64,000 bases of DNA, from assembly GCA_036783645.1 (NCBI GenBank), contig DAIPWT010000006.1:36861-100860 (forward strand), read 5' to 3'. The notes beneath the pieces are model-generated. The model was not told the origin of the DNA. It searched no databases and worked only from the letters and a program-made list of their open reading frames with translations. The translations under genes and the position numbers were made by a program. This stretch comes from UBA4732 sp002404095 (GTDB lineage Bacteria; Planctomycetota; Planctomycetia; Gemmatales; Gemmataceae). Shown piece by piece: positions 9,481 through 18,339 of this stretch. The stretch's first letter is position 1; every line of letters begins with the position of its first letter.

Positions 9481-11040
9481 ATGTCACAGGATACAACCCG
9501 TAGAAACTTCTTACGTGGGGCGGCGGCCGCGGGCCTTCTCGCCGCGGAAGGGCTGCCCACGAGCGCAGCCGAACCTCACCAGGATGCGGATGCCGAATAC
9601 CCCCGCGATCATCCTGGCGTCGGCGGCCCCGTGGGCAGCGCCACGGATCGCGGCAAGCTCGTGGCCGGCTTCCGCAAGGCGGGTGACCCGCCCGTCCCAG
9701 TCGTGACTCCCGATCTGGAGAAGCTCCCCTTCGAGCTGATCGACGGCGTCAAGGAGTTCCACCTGCACGCCATGCACACCCGCCGCGAGTTCCTGCCCGG
9801 GGCGTGGATGGATGTGTGGGGTTACAACGACCTGTGCCCCGGTCCCACCATCGAAGTGACCGAAGGCGACCGTGTGCGGATCGTCATGCACAATATGCTG
9901 CCGGAATCCACAATCTTGCACATCCACGGCCTCGAAGGCCCCAACCGCATCGATGGCGTTCACGGCGTCACTCAAGAGGCGGTCCCTCCCGGCGGCAAGG
10001 CCGTCTACGAGTTCACCCTGCGCCAGAACGGTACGCTCTTCTACCATTCGCACGGCCCCATGCAGGAAGGCTTGGGCATGACCGGCCTGTTCATCGTCCA
10101 CCCCAAGGAGGCGTACCAGCCTGCGGTGGACCATGACTTCGCCCTGACGATTCAGGAATGGGCGATCATGCCGCAAAGCACCATCCCCAACGTTACCTCG
10201 ATGGAATTCAACTGGTTCACTCTGAACGGCCGGTCGGCCCCGTACATCACGCCGCTGCTCGTGCGGCTCGGCAGCCGCGTTCGCATCCGCTTTGTGAACA
10301 TGAGTCCGATTGACCACCACCCGATGCACTTGCACGGCCATACCTTTTGGATCACCGGGACCGAGGGCGGCAGGATACCCGAGACGGCCTGGATGCCGAG
10401 CAACAACGTGCTGGTGGCCGTGGCCCAGGCCCGTGAGATCGAGTTTATCGCCAACAACCCTGGCGATTGGGTGCTGCACTGCCATATGTTCCACCACATG
10501 ATGAACCACATGGCCGTGATGGTCGGGCCGATGGCCATGCAGATGGGCGGCATGCCGGCCGGGAGCAACGCCCAGGCGGGCATGGGCATGACCCAGGGCG
10601 GCCCGGCCCTGTCGAAGGAGAACGGCGCGAGTATAGGGCGCGGCATGGGCGAAAACACCAGCAACGAGCGGGCGGTGATGACCGGCATGATGAAGATGGA
10701 CGCCCCCGGCGACCACAAGGGACACGACATGAAAGACATGCCGGGTATGAAAGACATGCCCGGCATGGATATGTCGGGGAAGTCCGTGCCGGGCTATCCG
10801 GCGGACATGATGGACATGCCGATGCCGTATTCGGCGGCCGACCTCAAGAAGCTGAACAAACCGGAGACGCGTGGGATGCGTCGCAACTGGTTCCACGGCG
10901 TCGAGGCGTTGCACACCATCGTCCGGGTGCTGCCGGCTGAGTTGTACGACAAGGTCGTGTCGGGGAAAGGCGACGTGGCGCCCGGCGCCAGCGTGCCCGG
11001 CGGCGGCGAAGGAGAGATGCCGGGAATGCACCATCACTGA
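9481..11040 (+). CDS. Two-domain multicopper oxidase with Met/His-rich tail
   Basis: A 519-residue Tat substrate (RRNFLRG, residues 7-13). All four copper-ligand motifs are visible: HIHG near 147, FYHSHG near 188, HHPMHLHGH near 279 and HCHMFHHMMNHM near 333. Two cupredoxin domains fit between residues ~75 and 355. The tail after 360 is crowded with Met, His and Asp (GHDMKDMPGM repeated), like the copper-loading segments of CopA/CueO-type oxidases. It probably oxidises Cu(I) or supplies copper handling in the periplasm. It opens the metal-resistance region on the plus strand. Confidence 0.9.
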   Translation: MSQDTTRRNFLRGAAAAGLLAAEGLPTSAAEPHQDADAEYPRDHPGVGGPVGSATDRGKLVAGFRKAGDPPVPVVTPDLEKLPFELIDGVKEFHLHAMHTRREFLPGAWMDVWGYNDLCPGPTIEVTEGDRVRIVMHNMLPESTILHIHGLEGPNRIDGVHGVTQEAVPPGGKAVYEFTLRQNGTLFYHSHGPMQEGLGMTGLFIVHPKEAYQPAVDHDFALTIQEWAIMPQSTIPNVTSMEFNWFTLNGRSAPYITPLLVRLGSRVRIRFVNMSPIDHHPMHLHGHTFWITGTEGGRIPETAWMPSNNVLVAVAQAREIEFIANNPGDWVLHCHMFHHMMNHMAVMVGPMAMQMGGMPAGSNAQAGMGMTQGGPALSKENGASIGRGMGENTSNERAVMTGMMKMDAPGDHKGHDMKDMPGMKDMPGMDMSGKSVPGYPADMMDMPMPYSAADLKKLNKPETRGMRRNWFHGVEALHTIVRVLPAELYDKVVSGKGDVAPGASVPGGGEGEMPGMHHH

Positions 11041-11056
11041 TGCACTTAACCCGAAG

Positions 11057-11091
11057 CGCAAGCGAGGTTAAGACAGAATCCCTCGCTTGCG
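11057..11091. terminator. Hairpin between convergent oxidase and TolC genes
   Basis: Perfect 11-base arms (CGCAAGCGAGG / CCTCGCTTGCG) around a 13-base loop, placed between two converging stop codons. It has no U-tract, but position and symmetry fit a bidirectional terminator. Confidence 0.6.
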
Positions 11092-11104
11092 TGTGCAAGC
11101 CCTC

Positions 11105-12484
11105 TCAGCCGCCCGTCCGGTCTTCCAGGCTCCGACCCTGCGGGGTGATGGGGTCCGGCAAGTCGGCGCCCATCCCACTCTGCCGCATTCGGCTGTCGCC
11201 CGGCGCCCCCGGTGGCTCGTCCACCCCGTCAACCAGGAGCAGACCGAGGATGGCGGTCTCCGACTGCCGCAGCTGCTCCAGCGCCTCGACGTAATCCACG
11301 CTGATCTGGAAGTAGGTCCGCTGAGCGACGAGTACTTGCGGCCAGGCCGCCGTCCGGTTGCGGAAGCTGTCCAGGTACAACTCGTAGGCTTCCTTCGCGT
11401 CCGGCAGGCTGTGGTCCCTATATTCTTCCACCGTGGCCAGGGCGGTGCGATAGCGGGCGTGCGTCCGCGCCAGCCGCTGCCGCAGCGACAGTTCGACCCG
11501 GCAAAGATTCTGTTGGGCGTAGGCAAGCTGAGCGTGGGCGGTCTGAATATTGCCCTGGTTCTTGTCGAATAGCGGCAGACGGACGCCAAGTTGAACGCTG
11601 GTCACGTCGTTACGAGTTTCAAAGTCGTAGCCGTTGGAGACGCGCGCCTGGATATTGGGGATCGGCTCGACTTGTTCACGTTTCAACCCGATCTGGTTGC
11701 GAGTAATCTCGGCGCGGGCGATCTGTAGCTCCGGACTGGCCTCTAGCAGATGGGCCAGGGCCGCGTCATAGTCCGGCGCCGCGCCGGGCGCATCCAGGTT
11801 TCCCTCCAGCCGTCCGAGTGGCAGGCAGGGATCGCCGACGAAGGCCGCGAGTTGCTGCCATGCGGCATCGTACAAGGCGCGGGCGTTTTCCAGGGCCACC
11901 TTCTCCTGACGGGCCTCGATATGAGCCTGCAACACGTCGGGCTTGTTGGCGGCGCCGACGTTCTTCAATTGCTCCGTGGTCGTCACCGCGTCGTCGGCGT
12001 TCTTGAGCAGGCCGGCGCGCACGGCGAGGAGCCGCTGCATCGCCAGAAGCTGATAGTACCGTGTGCGGACGCCGTTGAGGACGCGGTATTGCTGGGCCAG
12101 CGCCTGGCTCTCCATCTGCGATACTTCCTGGCCGAACTTGGCCCGGCTCAGTCGCAGCTTGCCGGCCGTGACGATGGTTTGGTCGATGAAGAGACCCTGC
12201 ATCTCGCCGGCGCTGCCGGCGGCGTTGATGCGGTCGGCCTCATAGCCGATGGTCGGGTTGGGGTAGAGGCCGGACTGCAGGGCGCGGCCCCGCGACGCCT
12301 CGACGTTGGCGGCGGCCTGGGCGAGCGTGGGGTTGCCGCGCAGGGCCGCCTGTTCTAGATCGGCCAGCGTCAGAGAGGCGGATTGGGCGGGCGGCGGCGA
12401 ATCCGCCGCGGGCGCGAGAGGCAACGCCAGGCCGACGATCAGACAAGCCAGCAGTGGGTGCTTCCTGCCCTGTGAGGTGAACAT
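11105..12484 (-). CDS. TolC/CusC-family outer-membrane efflux channel
   Basis: A 459-residue protein with a signal peptide (LLACLIVGLALPLAPAA). Two tandem OEP repeats are recognisable: LTLADLEQAALRGNPTLAQA plus GLYPNPTIGYE in the first, and LLEASPELQIARAEITRNQ, VRLPLFDKNQGNIQTA and the C-terminal alpha-hairpin in the second. The length is normal for the family. It would form the outer-membrane tunnel for the CusB/CusA-type pump about 4-10 kb away on the other strand. The RND pumps at 29-36 kb have no channel gene beside them and could share it. Confidence 0.88.
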   Translation of the reverse strand: MFTSQGRKHPLLACLIVGLALPLAPAADSPPPAQSASLTLADLEQAALRGNPTLAQAAANVEASRGRALQSGLYPNPTIGYEADRINAAGSAGEMQGLFIDQTIVTAGKLRLSRAKFGQEVSQMESQALAQQYRVLNGVRTRYYQLLAMQRLLAVRAGLLKNADDAVTTTEQLKNVGAANKPDVLQAHIEARQEKVALENARALYDAAWQQLAAFVGDPCLPLGRLEGNLDAPGAAPDYDAALAHLLEASPELQIARAEITRNQIGLKREQVEPIPNIQARVSNGYDFETRNDVTSVQLGVRLPLFDKNQGNIQTAHAQLAYAQQNLCRVELSLRQRLARTHARYRTALATVEEYRDHSLPDAKEAYELYLDSFRNRTAAWPQVLVAQRTYFQISVDYVEALEQLRQSETAILGLLLVDGVDEPPGAPGDSRMRQSGMGADLPDPITPQGRSLEDRTGG

Positions 12485-12641
12485 CCTTGAATACTCCGCG
12501 GTTCGCGTTTAGCTCGGCGCCTGGATGCGCTTCTTACCGCACAAGGTTGTATCGGATAAATAGGCTCTGCAAGGAAACGCTATTTTGCGATAGAATACGC
12601 TTATCACGGGGAATGAGCGTTTTGCCTGACAGGAGTTCAAG

Positions 12642-13721
12642 TTGGCGATGCAATCGGCCCCACGAAACCGGCTCTCCGTCGGGATTGTTTACGCTCTCGC
12701 CGCCGCCGTGCTGTTTGGCGCCAGTACGCCTTTTTCCAAGCTGCTGCTGAGTAGCGTGTCGCCGGTGCTATTGGCGGCTCTGCTCTACCTTGGTTCGGGA
12801 TGCGGCCTGACCTTATGGCTCTTGCTGGGGTCGTGGCTCACCGGAAAGAAATCCCAAGAAGCTCCCTTGAAGCGCGCCGACCTACCTTGGCTGGCCGGTG
12901 CCGTATTCTTCGGCGGCGTGGCGGGGCCGCTGTTGCTCATGCTAGGCCTCGCCGCGACGCCAGCCGCCGACGCCTCCTTGCTCTTGAACCTTGAAGGCGT
13001 CTTGACGGCGCTCTTGGCGTGGTTCGTGTTCAAGGAGAACTTCGACCGCCGGATCGCCTTGGGGATGGCGTGCATCACCGCAGGCGGGATACTGGTCTCT
13101 TGGACCGGCAATCCTTCAGGCGGCGTGCCGTGGGGCGCGCTGGGCATCGCCGGCGCCTGCCTCGCGTGGGGGATCGACAACAACCTGACCCGCAAAGTGT
13201 CGGCGGGCAACCCGCTTCAGATTGCGGCAATTAAAGGGTTAGTCGCCGGCGGGGTAAACCTGGCGATTGCCTTCGCGGCAGGCGCGCGTCTGCCCGCCTT
13301 CTCAACAGTTATGGCGGCATCGGCAGTCGGATTGTTGGGGTACGGGGTGAGCCTGACGTGCTTCGTCTTGGCGCTGCGTCACCTTGGAACGGCTCGCACC
13401 GGGGCCTATTTCTCGCTGGCGCCCTTCGTCGGGGCGGGACTGTCCCTGCTCATCTTCCAAGGGGCAATCTCTTTCGTCTTTCTGGCGGCGACCGCGCTCA
13501 TGGGTGTAGGTGTGTGGCTCCACTTGACGGAGCGCCACGAACACATGCACGAACACGAAGAAATGTTTCACGACCACCGCCACGTCCACGACGAGCATCA
13601 TCAGCACGCGCATAGTCCCGACGACCCCGCAGGGGAACCCCACAGCCACCCGCACTTCCACCCGGCGATGAGGCATTCCCATCCCCATTACCCTGACATC
13701 CATCATCGCCACAAGCATTGA
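12642..13721 (+). CDS. EamA/DMT-type exporter with His-rich cytoplasmic or periplasmic tail
   Basis: About 359 residues. Roughly ten hydrophobic segments fill residues 10-300, with the internal duplication typical of EamA transporters (ASTPFSKLLL, LNLEGVLTALLAWFVFKE). The last 60 residues contain around twenty histidines in HxH and HxxH runs (HEHMHEHEEMFHDHRHVHDE). Such tails bind Ni, Co, Zn or Cu, so metal export is inferred. AGGAG lies six bases before the TTG at 12642; an ATG at 12648 is possible. The neighbours are all metal-resistance genes. Confidence 0.82.
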   Translation: MAMQSAPRNRLSVGIVYALAAAVLFGASTPFSKLLLSSVSPVLLAALLYLGSGCGLTLWLLLGSWLTGKKSQEAPLKRADLPWLAGAVFFGGVAGPLLLMLGLAATPAADASLLLNLEGVLTALLAWFVFKENFDRRIALGMACITAGGILVSWTGNPSGGVPWGALGIAGACLAWGIDNNLTRKVSAGNPLQIAAIKGLVAGGVNLAIAFAAGARLPAFSTVMAASAVGLLGYGVSLTCFVLALRHLGTARTGAYFSLAPFVGAGLSLLIFQGAISFVFLAATALMGVGVWLHLTERHEHMHEHEEMFHDHRHVHDEHHQHAHSPDDPAGEPHSHPHFHPAMRHSHPHYPDIHHRHKH

Positions 13722-14180
13722 GCAGAAACAGACCGCAGCCTAGAGGAACCCGGATGTGGGGTATGGCATGCACCGGCGGGACGGCGACCCCCTCAAGGAA
13801 TCGAGCGATTTCGTCAAACGGTGAGCCGGAAGTGTGCGGAAAAGTCACACTTTGGCAGGTTGCGAGTTTCGACGGATAAGAACATCTGCCCTATCGCAAG
13901 CCACAATAGATTGTTTATTAAGAACTTACGTCACTGGGCCGCAATGCGGCACACCATTTGCCATAATCCTTATAACAGACGAGTTGCGAGGACGGGAGTG
14001 CGCAAGGCTCTGGTTAGGCGTCGTTGAACCCGCGCCTGCATGTGTTGGTCCCGGATTCACGCTGGCTCAATCCTATCCTCAACAATGAACAGTTGAAAGT
14101 GAATGAAAAGAGTCGGTTACACCGTCCAGGCGCCGGGCCATATGCGGCCGATAAACCTGGCATCTACAAGGAGATATGTT
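13722..14180. other. Intergenic region, 459 bases
   Basis: No convincing gene. Short frames on both strands lack ribosome sites and family resemblance. It is less GC-rich around 13880-13990 than its surroundings, and AAGGAG at 14168-14173 belongs to the next gene. A promoter for the downstream gene is expected here but no clear -35/-10 pair stands out. Confidence 0.4.
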
Positions 14181-14966
14181 ATGGCGCCTACGCGCACGTT
14201 CCGAATCGGCACCTTCGCCCTCGCGGGCCTGTCGCTCACGGCGGCCCTGATCCTGGCGGCCGGCCCCGCCCTGACGGCCGCCCCCGTTCCCGACGTTCCC
14301 CCGTCTGGAAAATTCCCGCCCTGGCAACCGCCCAGCTTCAACGACTACCACGAAACCGCGCGCCCGACCCAGCCCTTGCCGGCCGTCATCACCGCTCCAC
14401 CCGTGAAATACACTATTTCGGTTACCACCGTCCCTCAGAAGGCCGGGGAAGTGGACGCAGACCGCGTCGTGCTGATGGCCCATGTGCCGGAGGACGCCCG
14501 AGTGTGGATCGAGGGCGACCCGACCACTTCGACCGGCACGGAACGATTCTTTAAGTCGCCCCGCATGACGCCCGACCAGGAGTACCACTACATGGTTCGC
14601 GTGGCCTGGGCCGAGGACGGCCACTGGGTCTCCAAGGAGTCCAGCATCCCGGTCACGGCGGGTCAGATGCAGTGCTTCTTCATCCGAAAGGCCGCCACCC
14701 CGGCGGATCAGGTGGCAGAGGCCCAGGCCAACTTGGCCAAACTGTCGCCCGAGGACCGGAAGCTGGCGGAGGCGCAGAAGTTCTGCGTGGTGGAAAACAA
14801 AACGCTGCTCGGCGCTATGGGTGTGCCGGTCAAGGTGATGCTGAAAGATCAGCCGGTGTTCCTCTGCTGCAAGGCGTGCGAGAAGCAGGCTAAAGCCGAC
14901 CCGGACAAGACCCTAGCCAAGGTCAAGGAACTGAAGGCTAAGAACGCCAAGCAGACTGGGAAGTGA
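14181..14966 (+). CDS. Exported TIGR03000-domain protein with C-terminal Cys (YHS-like) module
   Basis: A 261-residue protein from the ATG at 14181, preceded by AAGGAG at the right spacing; the frame is open further upstream. A signal peptide ends near residue 35. Residues ~75-155 resemble the planctomycete TIGR03000 domain (VLMAHVPEDARVWIEGDPT ... YMVRVAWAEDGHW). Residues ~175-255 carry SPEDRKLAEAQKFC and FLCCKAC, a module shared with the adaptor at 15976 and the lipoprotein at 17877. The Cys pattern suggests metal binding in the periplasm. It lies in the copper region. Confidence 0.78.
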   Translation: MAPTRTFRIGTFALAGLSLTAALILAAGPALTAAPVPDVPPSGKFPPWQPPSFNDYHETARPTQPLPAVITAPPVKYTISVTTVPQKAGEVDADRVVLMAHVPEDARVWIEGDPTTSTGTERFFKSPRMTPDQEYHYMVRVAWAEDGHWVSKESSIPVTAGQMQCFFIRKAATPADQVAEAQANLAKLSPEDRKLAEAQKFCVVENKTLLGAMGVPVKVMLKDQPVFLCCKACEKQAKADPDKTLAKVKELKAKNAKQTGK

Positions 14967-15059
14967 AATCGAGCACCGGGGATATTTATCGGGTGGGGGG
15001 AGGTAAGATTGTGCAGCCCCCGTCACGGATCGCTTAGAGTCTTTCCCAGAAGGGAGGTC

Positions 15060-15126
15060 AAACACGGCTGACACAGCCGTGGCACACCGAGGTTTCCAGT
15101 GCGCCACGGCTGTGTCAGCCGTGTTT
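15060..15126. repeat. Perfect inverted repeat, 24-base arms
   Basis: Arms 15060-15083 and 15103-15126 (AAACACGGCTGACACAGCCG start; exact reverse complement) enclose a 19-base loop. It follows the stop at 14966 and may end transcription. The surrounding 14967-15297 interval holds no gene that I can support. Confidence 0.75.
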
Positions 15127-15297
15127 CGACGGCTTATGGGACAGACTCTTGGTCCAGGCCCGCCTGGAGATTGCTCCGGGCGGGGACTTGAGCAGCGTCT
15201 CTAAAGCAATGTTTCGCCGGAATCGACAATTATTCAAGCCCGTTTGGCTTCTTGGTCTCGGCTTGACAGGGCCAGGAAAACCGGCTAAAAATTGAGT

Positions 15298-15771
15298 ATG
15301 CTCGCATTGCGCGGAACATCTCTGGTCACACAGGTCTGGTTAGCGATCCTTTTAACGCTCCTCTCCGGCGTTCCGCGCTTTTCCTGCGTCTGTCCTGACG
15401 GCGCCGTCCACTCTTCGTTCCTTGGCGTCCTTTGGGGCGGGACGGGCTGCTGTTGCTGCACACCATCGGGTGGCGCTCCTGCCGGCACGCAAGAAAAGAG
15501 TTGTTGCGGCGCGGTCCATGCGGGGAAAGCGGCCGGTCACTCTACCACTTCTTGTCCCCACAATGGGCCTCGGTGTCGAAAGACGGTCGCCTCTTCCGAC
15601 GCGCAGGCGGTTCCTTCCACCCCGACGTTGGGCGACCTGCAACCACTAGCCTTGGAAGCCGCTTTCTCCACTCCGGCATCCGTAACCGTTTTGCCGCGAT
15701 CCGCCGTTTTGACCCGCGACCCACCGCCGCCGACCGATCTCATCGTCCAACTCGGGCGCCTCGTAATTTAA
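15298..15771 (+). CDS. Small Cys-rich secreted protein
   Basis: A 157-residue protein from the ATG at 15298. The N-terminal hydrophobic stretch (TQVWLAILLTLLSGVP) looks like a signal peptide or anchor. Residues 25-95 have twelve or more cysteines, including a CCCC run, ESCCG-type pairs and a CRK near 94. The rest is low-complexity Pro/Ser/Thr ending in PPTDLIVQLGRLVI. The composition suggests metal binding or disulfide packing in the periplasm. Planctomycete metal loci often hold such proteins, but I know no named family. The ribosome site is weak. Confidence 0.6.
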   Translation: MLALRGTSLVTQVWLAILLTLLSGVPRFSCVCPDGAVHSSFLGVLWGGTGCCCCTPSGGAPAGTQEKSCCGAVHAGKAAGHSTTSCPHNGPRCRKTVASSDAQAVPSTPTLGDLQPLALEAAFSTPASVTVLPRSAVLTRDPPPPTDLIVQLGRLVI

Positions 15772-15860
15772 GCACCTCTGCCACTCCTCTTCGTCTCTTG
15801 TAACAAGGCCGTCCTCCCTGCGCTTTAAGGGATAGAGCGCTCGTGAGCCGGCCACTTGTT

Positions 15861-15945
15861 GGCGAACGGCCGGCGTAAGCCGGCTGGTACGTCACCAAGT
15901 CGGCGATAGCGTAACGCACCAGCCGGCTTACGCCGGCCGTTCGCC
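15861..15945. repeat. Inverted repeat, 28-base arms
   Basis: Arms 15861-15888 and 15918-15945 (GGCGAACGGCCGGCGTAAGC... and its reverse complement) with a 29-base loop, just upstream of the CusB-like gene. It belongs to the general class of long intergenic hairpins in this window. Confidence 0.75.
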
Positions 15946-15975
15946 TGCCCTTTCCGCGCCCCGGAGATTGGAATC

Positions 15976-17799
15976 ATGTCCGAAAATCATACCGTGCGCC
16001 CGGCCGGCACCAACGGCGATCTGGTTGCCACGCTCCAGCCGCCGCCGGAAAAGCACAGCGTCGGGTGGAAAGTCTTACAGGTTCTGAAGACGATTCAGGC
16101 CCGCCTGCGCTTCTTCGTGCTACTGGCGGCCATGGGCGGCGTCATCCTCTATTGGGATACGTTAAAGGGCTATTACGAAAAATGGACGCGCCCCGCGACG
16201 GCGCAGTCGCCCGCCGACGCCGACAGCGAGTACTACTGTCCGATGCACCCCACCGTCATCCGCGACCATCCCGACAAGTGCCCCATCTGCGGCATGCCCC
16301 TGTCGAAACGAAAGAAAATCGAGGGCGACGGCGAGGCGCTGCCAGCGGGCGTCATCAGCCGCGTCCAGCTCACGCCTTACCGGGTCGCCTTGGCCGGCGT
16401 CGAGACCAAGCCGGTCGAGTACCGCGCCCTGTCCAAGGAGATCACTGCGGCCGGCTTCGTGGAGTTCGACGAGCGCAAATTGACGCGCATCACCAACCAC
16501 GTCAGCGGCCGCAGCCGCATCGACAAGCTCAACGTCAACGTCACCGACCAGCCCGTCGCCAAGGGCGATCCGCTGGCGCTGCTGTACAGCCCCGACCTCG
16601 ACCTTACCATGCAAAACCTGCTCGACGCCCACCGCGCCGACAACAAGGCTCTCGAGCGCATGACGCGCCAGCGCCTCGACCTTTGGGGCATCGAGAGCGA
16701 CCAGATCGAGACGGTCCTCAAGACCGGCAAACCGATCACGCACTTGACCATCCGCTCGCCGGTGAGCGGCCACGTCCTGCGGAAGTATCAAATTGAGGGC
16801 GATTATATCGAAGAAGGGGCCAGGCTTTTCGACGTGACCGACCTGTCAACGGTCTGGATCGAGGCCCAGATCTACGAGGACGAATTGGCGTTCCTGAAGC
16901 CGGATATGTCGGTCAGCGCCCGGCTCAAGGCGTTTCCCAACCGGGAATTCACCGGAATGCTGGCCTTCATCCATCCGCATCTGGATTCTGAATCACGGAC
17001 ACTTAAGGTGCGCTTTGATGTGGACAACCCGGAGCACCTCTTGCGGCCGGGCATGTACGCCGCGGTCACACTGAAGGTTCCCGCGACGCAGTTGACTGAG
17101 TTCGCCGTCCTCGCCGCCAAACGCCAATCCGACTTGGCCGCCGCTGATTTCGCCGTCCACGCCCTGTTTGCACCTATGGGACCGACAAGCGGCGCGGGTC
17201 TGGGGTCGATGATACTCACGGCGGGGGAGCGGACTCTGTTCGACAAAGGCGAGGTTCTGGCCGTGCCGGAGCGAGCCGTGATTGACTCCGGCGCCCGCAA
17301 GGTGGTCTATCGCGAAGCCGGACCCAGCCTGTATGAGGGCGTCGAGGTCGAACTGGGGCCGCGCTGCGGCGATTACTACCCCGTCCTTCGCGGCCTCCGA
17401 GCGGGCGACAAGGTGGCAGGCGCCGGTTCGTTCCTCATCGACGCCGAAACCCGGCTGTCCGGCGGACTCGGCTCGAACTACTCCAGCGAACCCAATCCGA
17501 AAGGGCCGTCCACGAAGGCTCGGCTTTCGGCGGATGAGGACAAGGAAGCTGAAATCAAGGTCGCTCTGGACCAACTTAGTCCGGAAGATCGACGCCTGGC
17601 CGAAATCCAAGAGGTTTGTCCGATCACCGGGCTGCGCCTTGGCTCGATGGGCGCTCCGGTGAAGATCGACCTGAAAGGCCGGCCTGTTCTCCTCTGCTGT
17701 AGCTCCTGTCCGTCCAAGGCCAATGCCAATGAGCAAGGGACGCTGGACAAGATCGACCTGCGAAAAGCCAAGACGAAAGGCGCGGCGCCTGCGAAGTGA
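15976..17799 (+). CDS. CusB-like RND adaptor with N- and C-terminal metal-binding modules
   Basis: A 607-residue periplasmic adaptor for a Cus/Czc-type pump. A membrane anchor spans ~40-62. A heavy-metal-binding module follows (YYCPMHP at 86, CPICGMPL near 102). The HlyD-type core shows DERKLTRITNHVSGR, GDPLALLYSPDL and ITHLTIRSPVSGHVLRKYQI. The C-terminal ~90 residues (SPEDRRLAEIQEVCPITG ... LLCCSSC) are extra to the usual CusB and duplicate the module in two neighbours. It likely collects Cu or a related ion and passes it to the CusA-like pump at 18340. Confidence 0.9.
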   Translation: MSENHTVRPAGTNGDLVATLQPPPEKHSVGWKVLQVLKTIQARLRFFVLLAAMGGVILYWDTLKGYYEKWTRPATAQSPADADSEYYCPMHPTVIRDHPDKCPICGMPLSKRKKIEGDGEALPAGVISRVQLTPYRVALAGVETKPVEYRALSKEITAAGFVEFDERKLTRITNHVSGRSRIDKLNVNVTDQPVAKGDPLALLYSPDLDLTMQNLLDAHRADNKALERMTRQRLDLWGIESDQIETVLKTGKPITHLTIRSPVSGHVLRKYQIEGDYIEEGARLFDVTDLSTVWIEAQIYEDELAFLKPDMSVSARLKAFPNREFTGMLAFIHPHLDSESRTLKVRFDVDNPEHLLRPGMYAAVTLKVPATQLTEFAVLAAKRQSDLAAADFAVHALFAPMGPTSGAGLGSMILTAGERTLFDKGEVLAVPERAVIDSGARKVVYREAGPSLYEGVEVELGPRCGDYYPVLRGLRAGDKVAGAGSFLIDAETRLSGGLGSNYSSEPNPKGPSTKARLSADEDKEAEIKVALDQLSPEDRRLAEIQEVCPITGLRLGSMGAPVKIDLKGRPVLLCCSSCPSKANANEQGTLDKIDLRKAKTKGAAPAK

Positions 17800-17830
17800 T
17801 GGATCACCAAGCGGCGTCGGCGAAGTGTGA

Positions 17831-17848
17831 GGGGGCCGCGCGGCCCCC
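17831..17848. terminator. Short GC hairpin between adaptor and lipoprotein genes
   Basis: GGGGGCCG-CG-CGGCCCCC is fully palindromic and sits between two co-directional genes. It has no U-tract; it may attenuate or stabilise RNA rather than terminate. Confidence 0.4.
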
Positions 17849-17876
17849 CGAATCCCAGGGAAGGAGGATCGGTTTT

Positions 17877-18233
17877 ATGAAAGTTTATCAATGGGTCGGC
17901 TTAACCGCCCTACTGAGTCTCATGGTCCTGGCCGGCTGCCAGGACTCGGGGACGAACCCGCCCAAGGCCGCGGCGGACAAGGGCGCCAAAACGACGGAGG
18001 CGCAAGCCAGCATCGCGGAGCTGGCGCCGGAGGATCGGCCGCTCGCGGAAGCGCAGCGGCTCTGCCCCATCACCGGCGAACCGCTGGGCGGGATGGGGAC
18101 GCCGATCAAGGTGGACGTCAAGGGCCAGACGGTTTTCCTGTGTTGCGACGGCTGTAAGAAGAAAGCCCTTGACAACCCGGATAAGACGCTGGCCAGTGTG
18201 CAAAAGCTGAAGTCTGCGCCTTCCGGCAACTGA
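17877..18233 (+). CDS. Small lipoprotein with Cys (YHS-like) module
   Basis: A 118-residue protein from the ATG at 17877, with a strong AAGGAGG ten bases upstream. A lipobox LAGC puts the lipidated Cys at 21. A short linker is followed by the module LAPEDRPLAEAQRLCPITG, then VFLCCDGCKKKAL near residue 86. Almost the whole mature protein is this module, so it may be the minimal form of the domain found at the C-termini of the genes at 14181 and 15976. Periplasmic metal binding is inferred from the Cys spacing and from its position between adaptor and pump. Confidence 0.8.
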   Translation: MKVYQWVGLTALLSLMVLAGCQDSGTNPPKAAADKGAKTTEAQASIAELAPEDRPLAEAQRLCPITGEPLGGMGTPIKVDVKGQTVFLCCDGCKKKALDNPDKTLASVQKLKSAPSGN

Positions 18234-18239
18234 GTGTAA

Positions 18240-18324
18240 TGGCGAGCCGGGTCGCGTAAGCGCCCGGAGATGGGTTCAGTGATCGCTTGGCAAACTCCGG
18301 GCGCTTACGCGACCCGGCTCGCCA
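18240..18324. repeat. Inverted repeat, 29-base arms
   Basis: Arms 18240-18268 and 18296-18324 (start TGGCGAGCCGGGTCGCGTAA) with a 27-base loop lie between the lipoprotein and pump genes. It is one of the long intergenic hairpins. Confidence 0.75.
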
Positions 18325-18339
18325 GAAGGGAAACGAGTC

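Noticed and set aside
9511..11061. A 516-codon minus-strand frame
   Set aside because: Antisense of the multicopper oxidase. Its high His content simply mirrors the Met codons of the oxidase.
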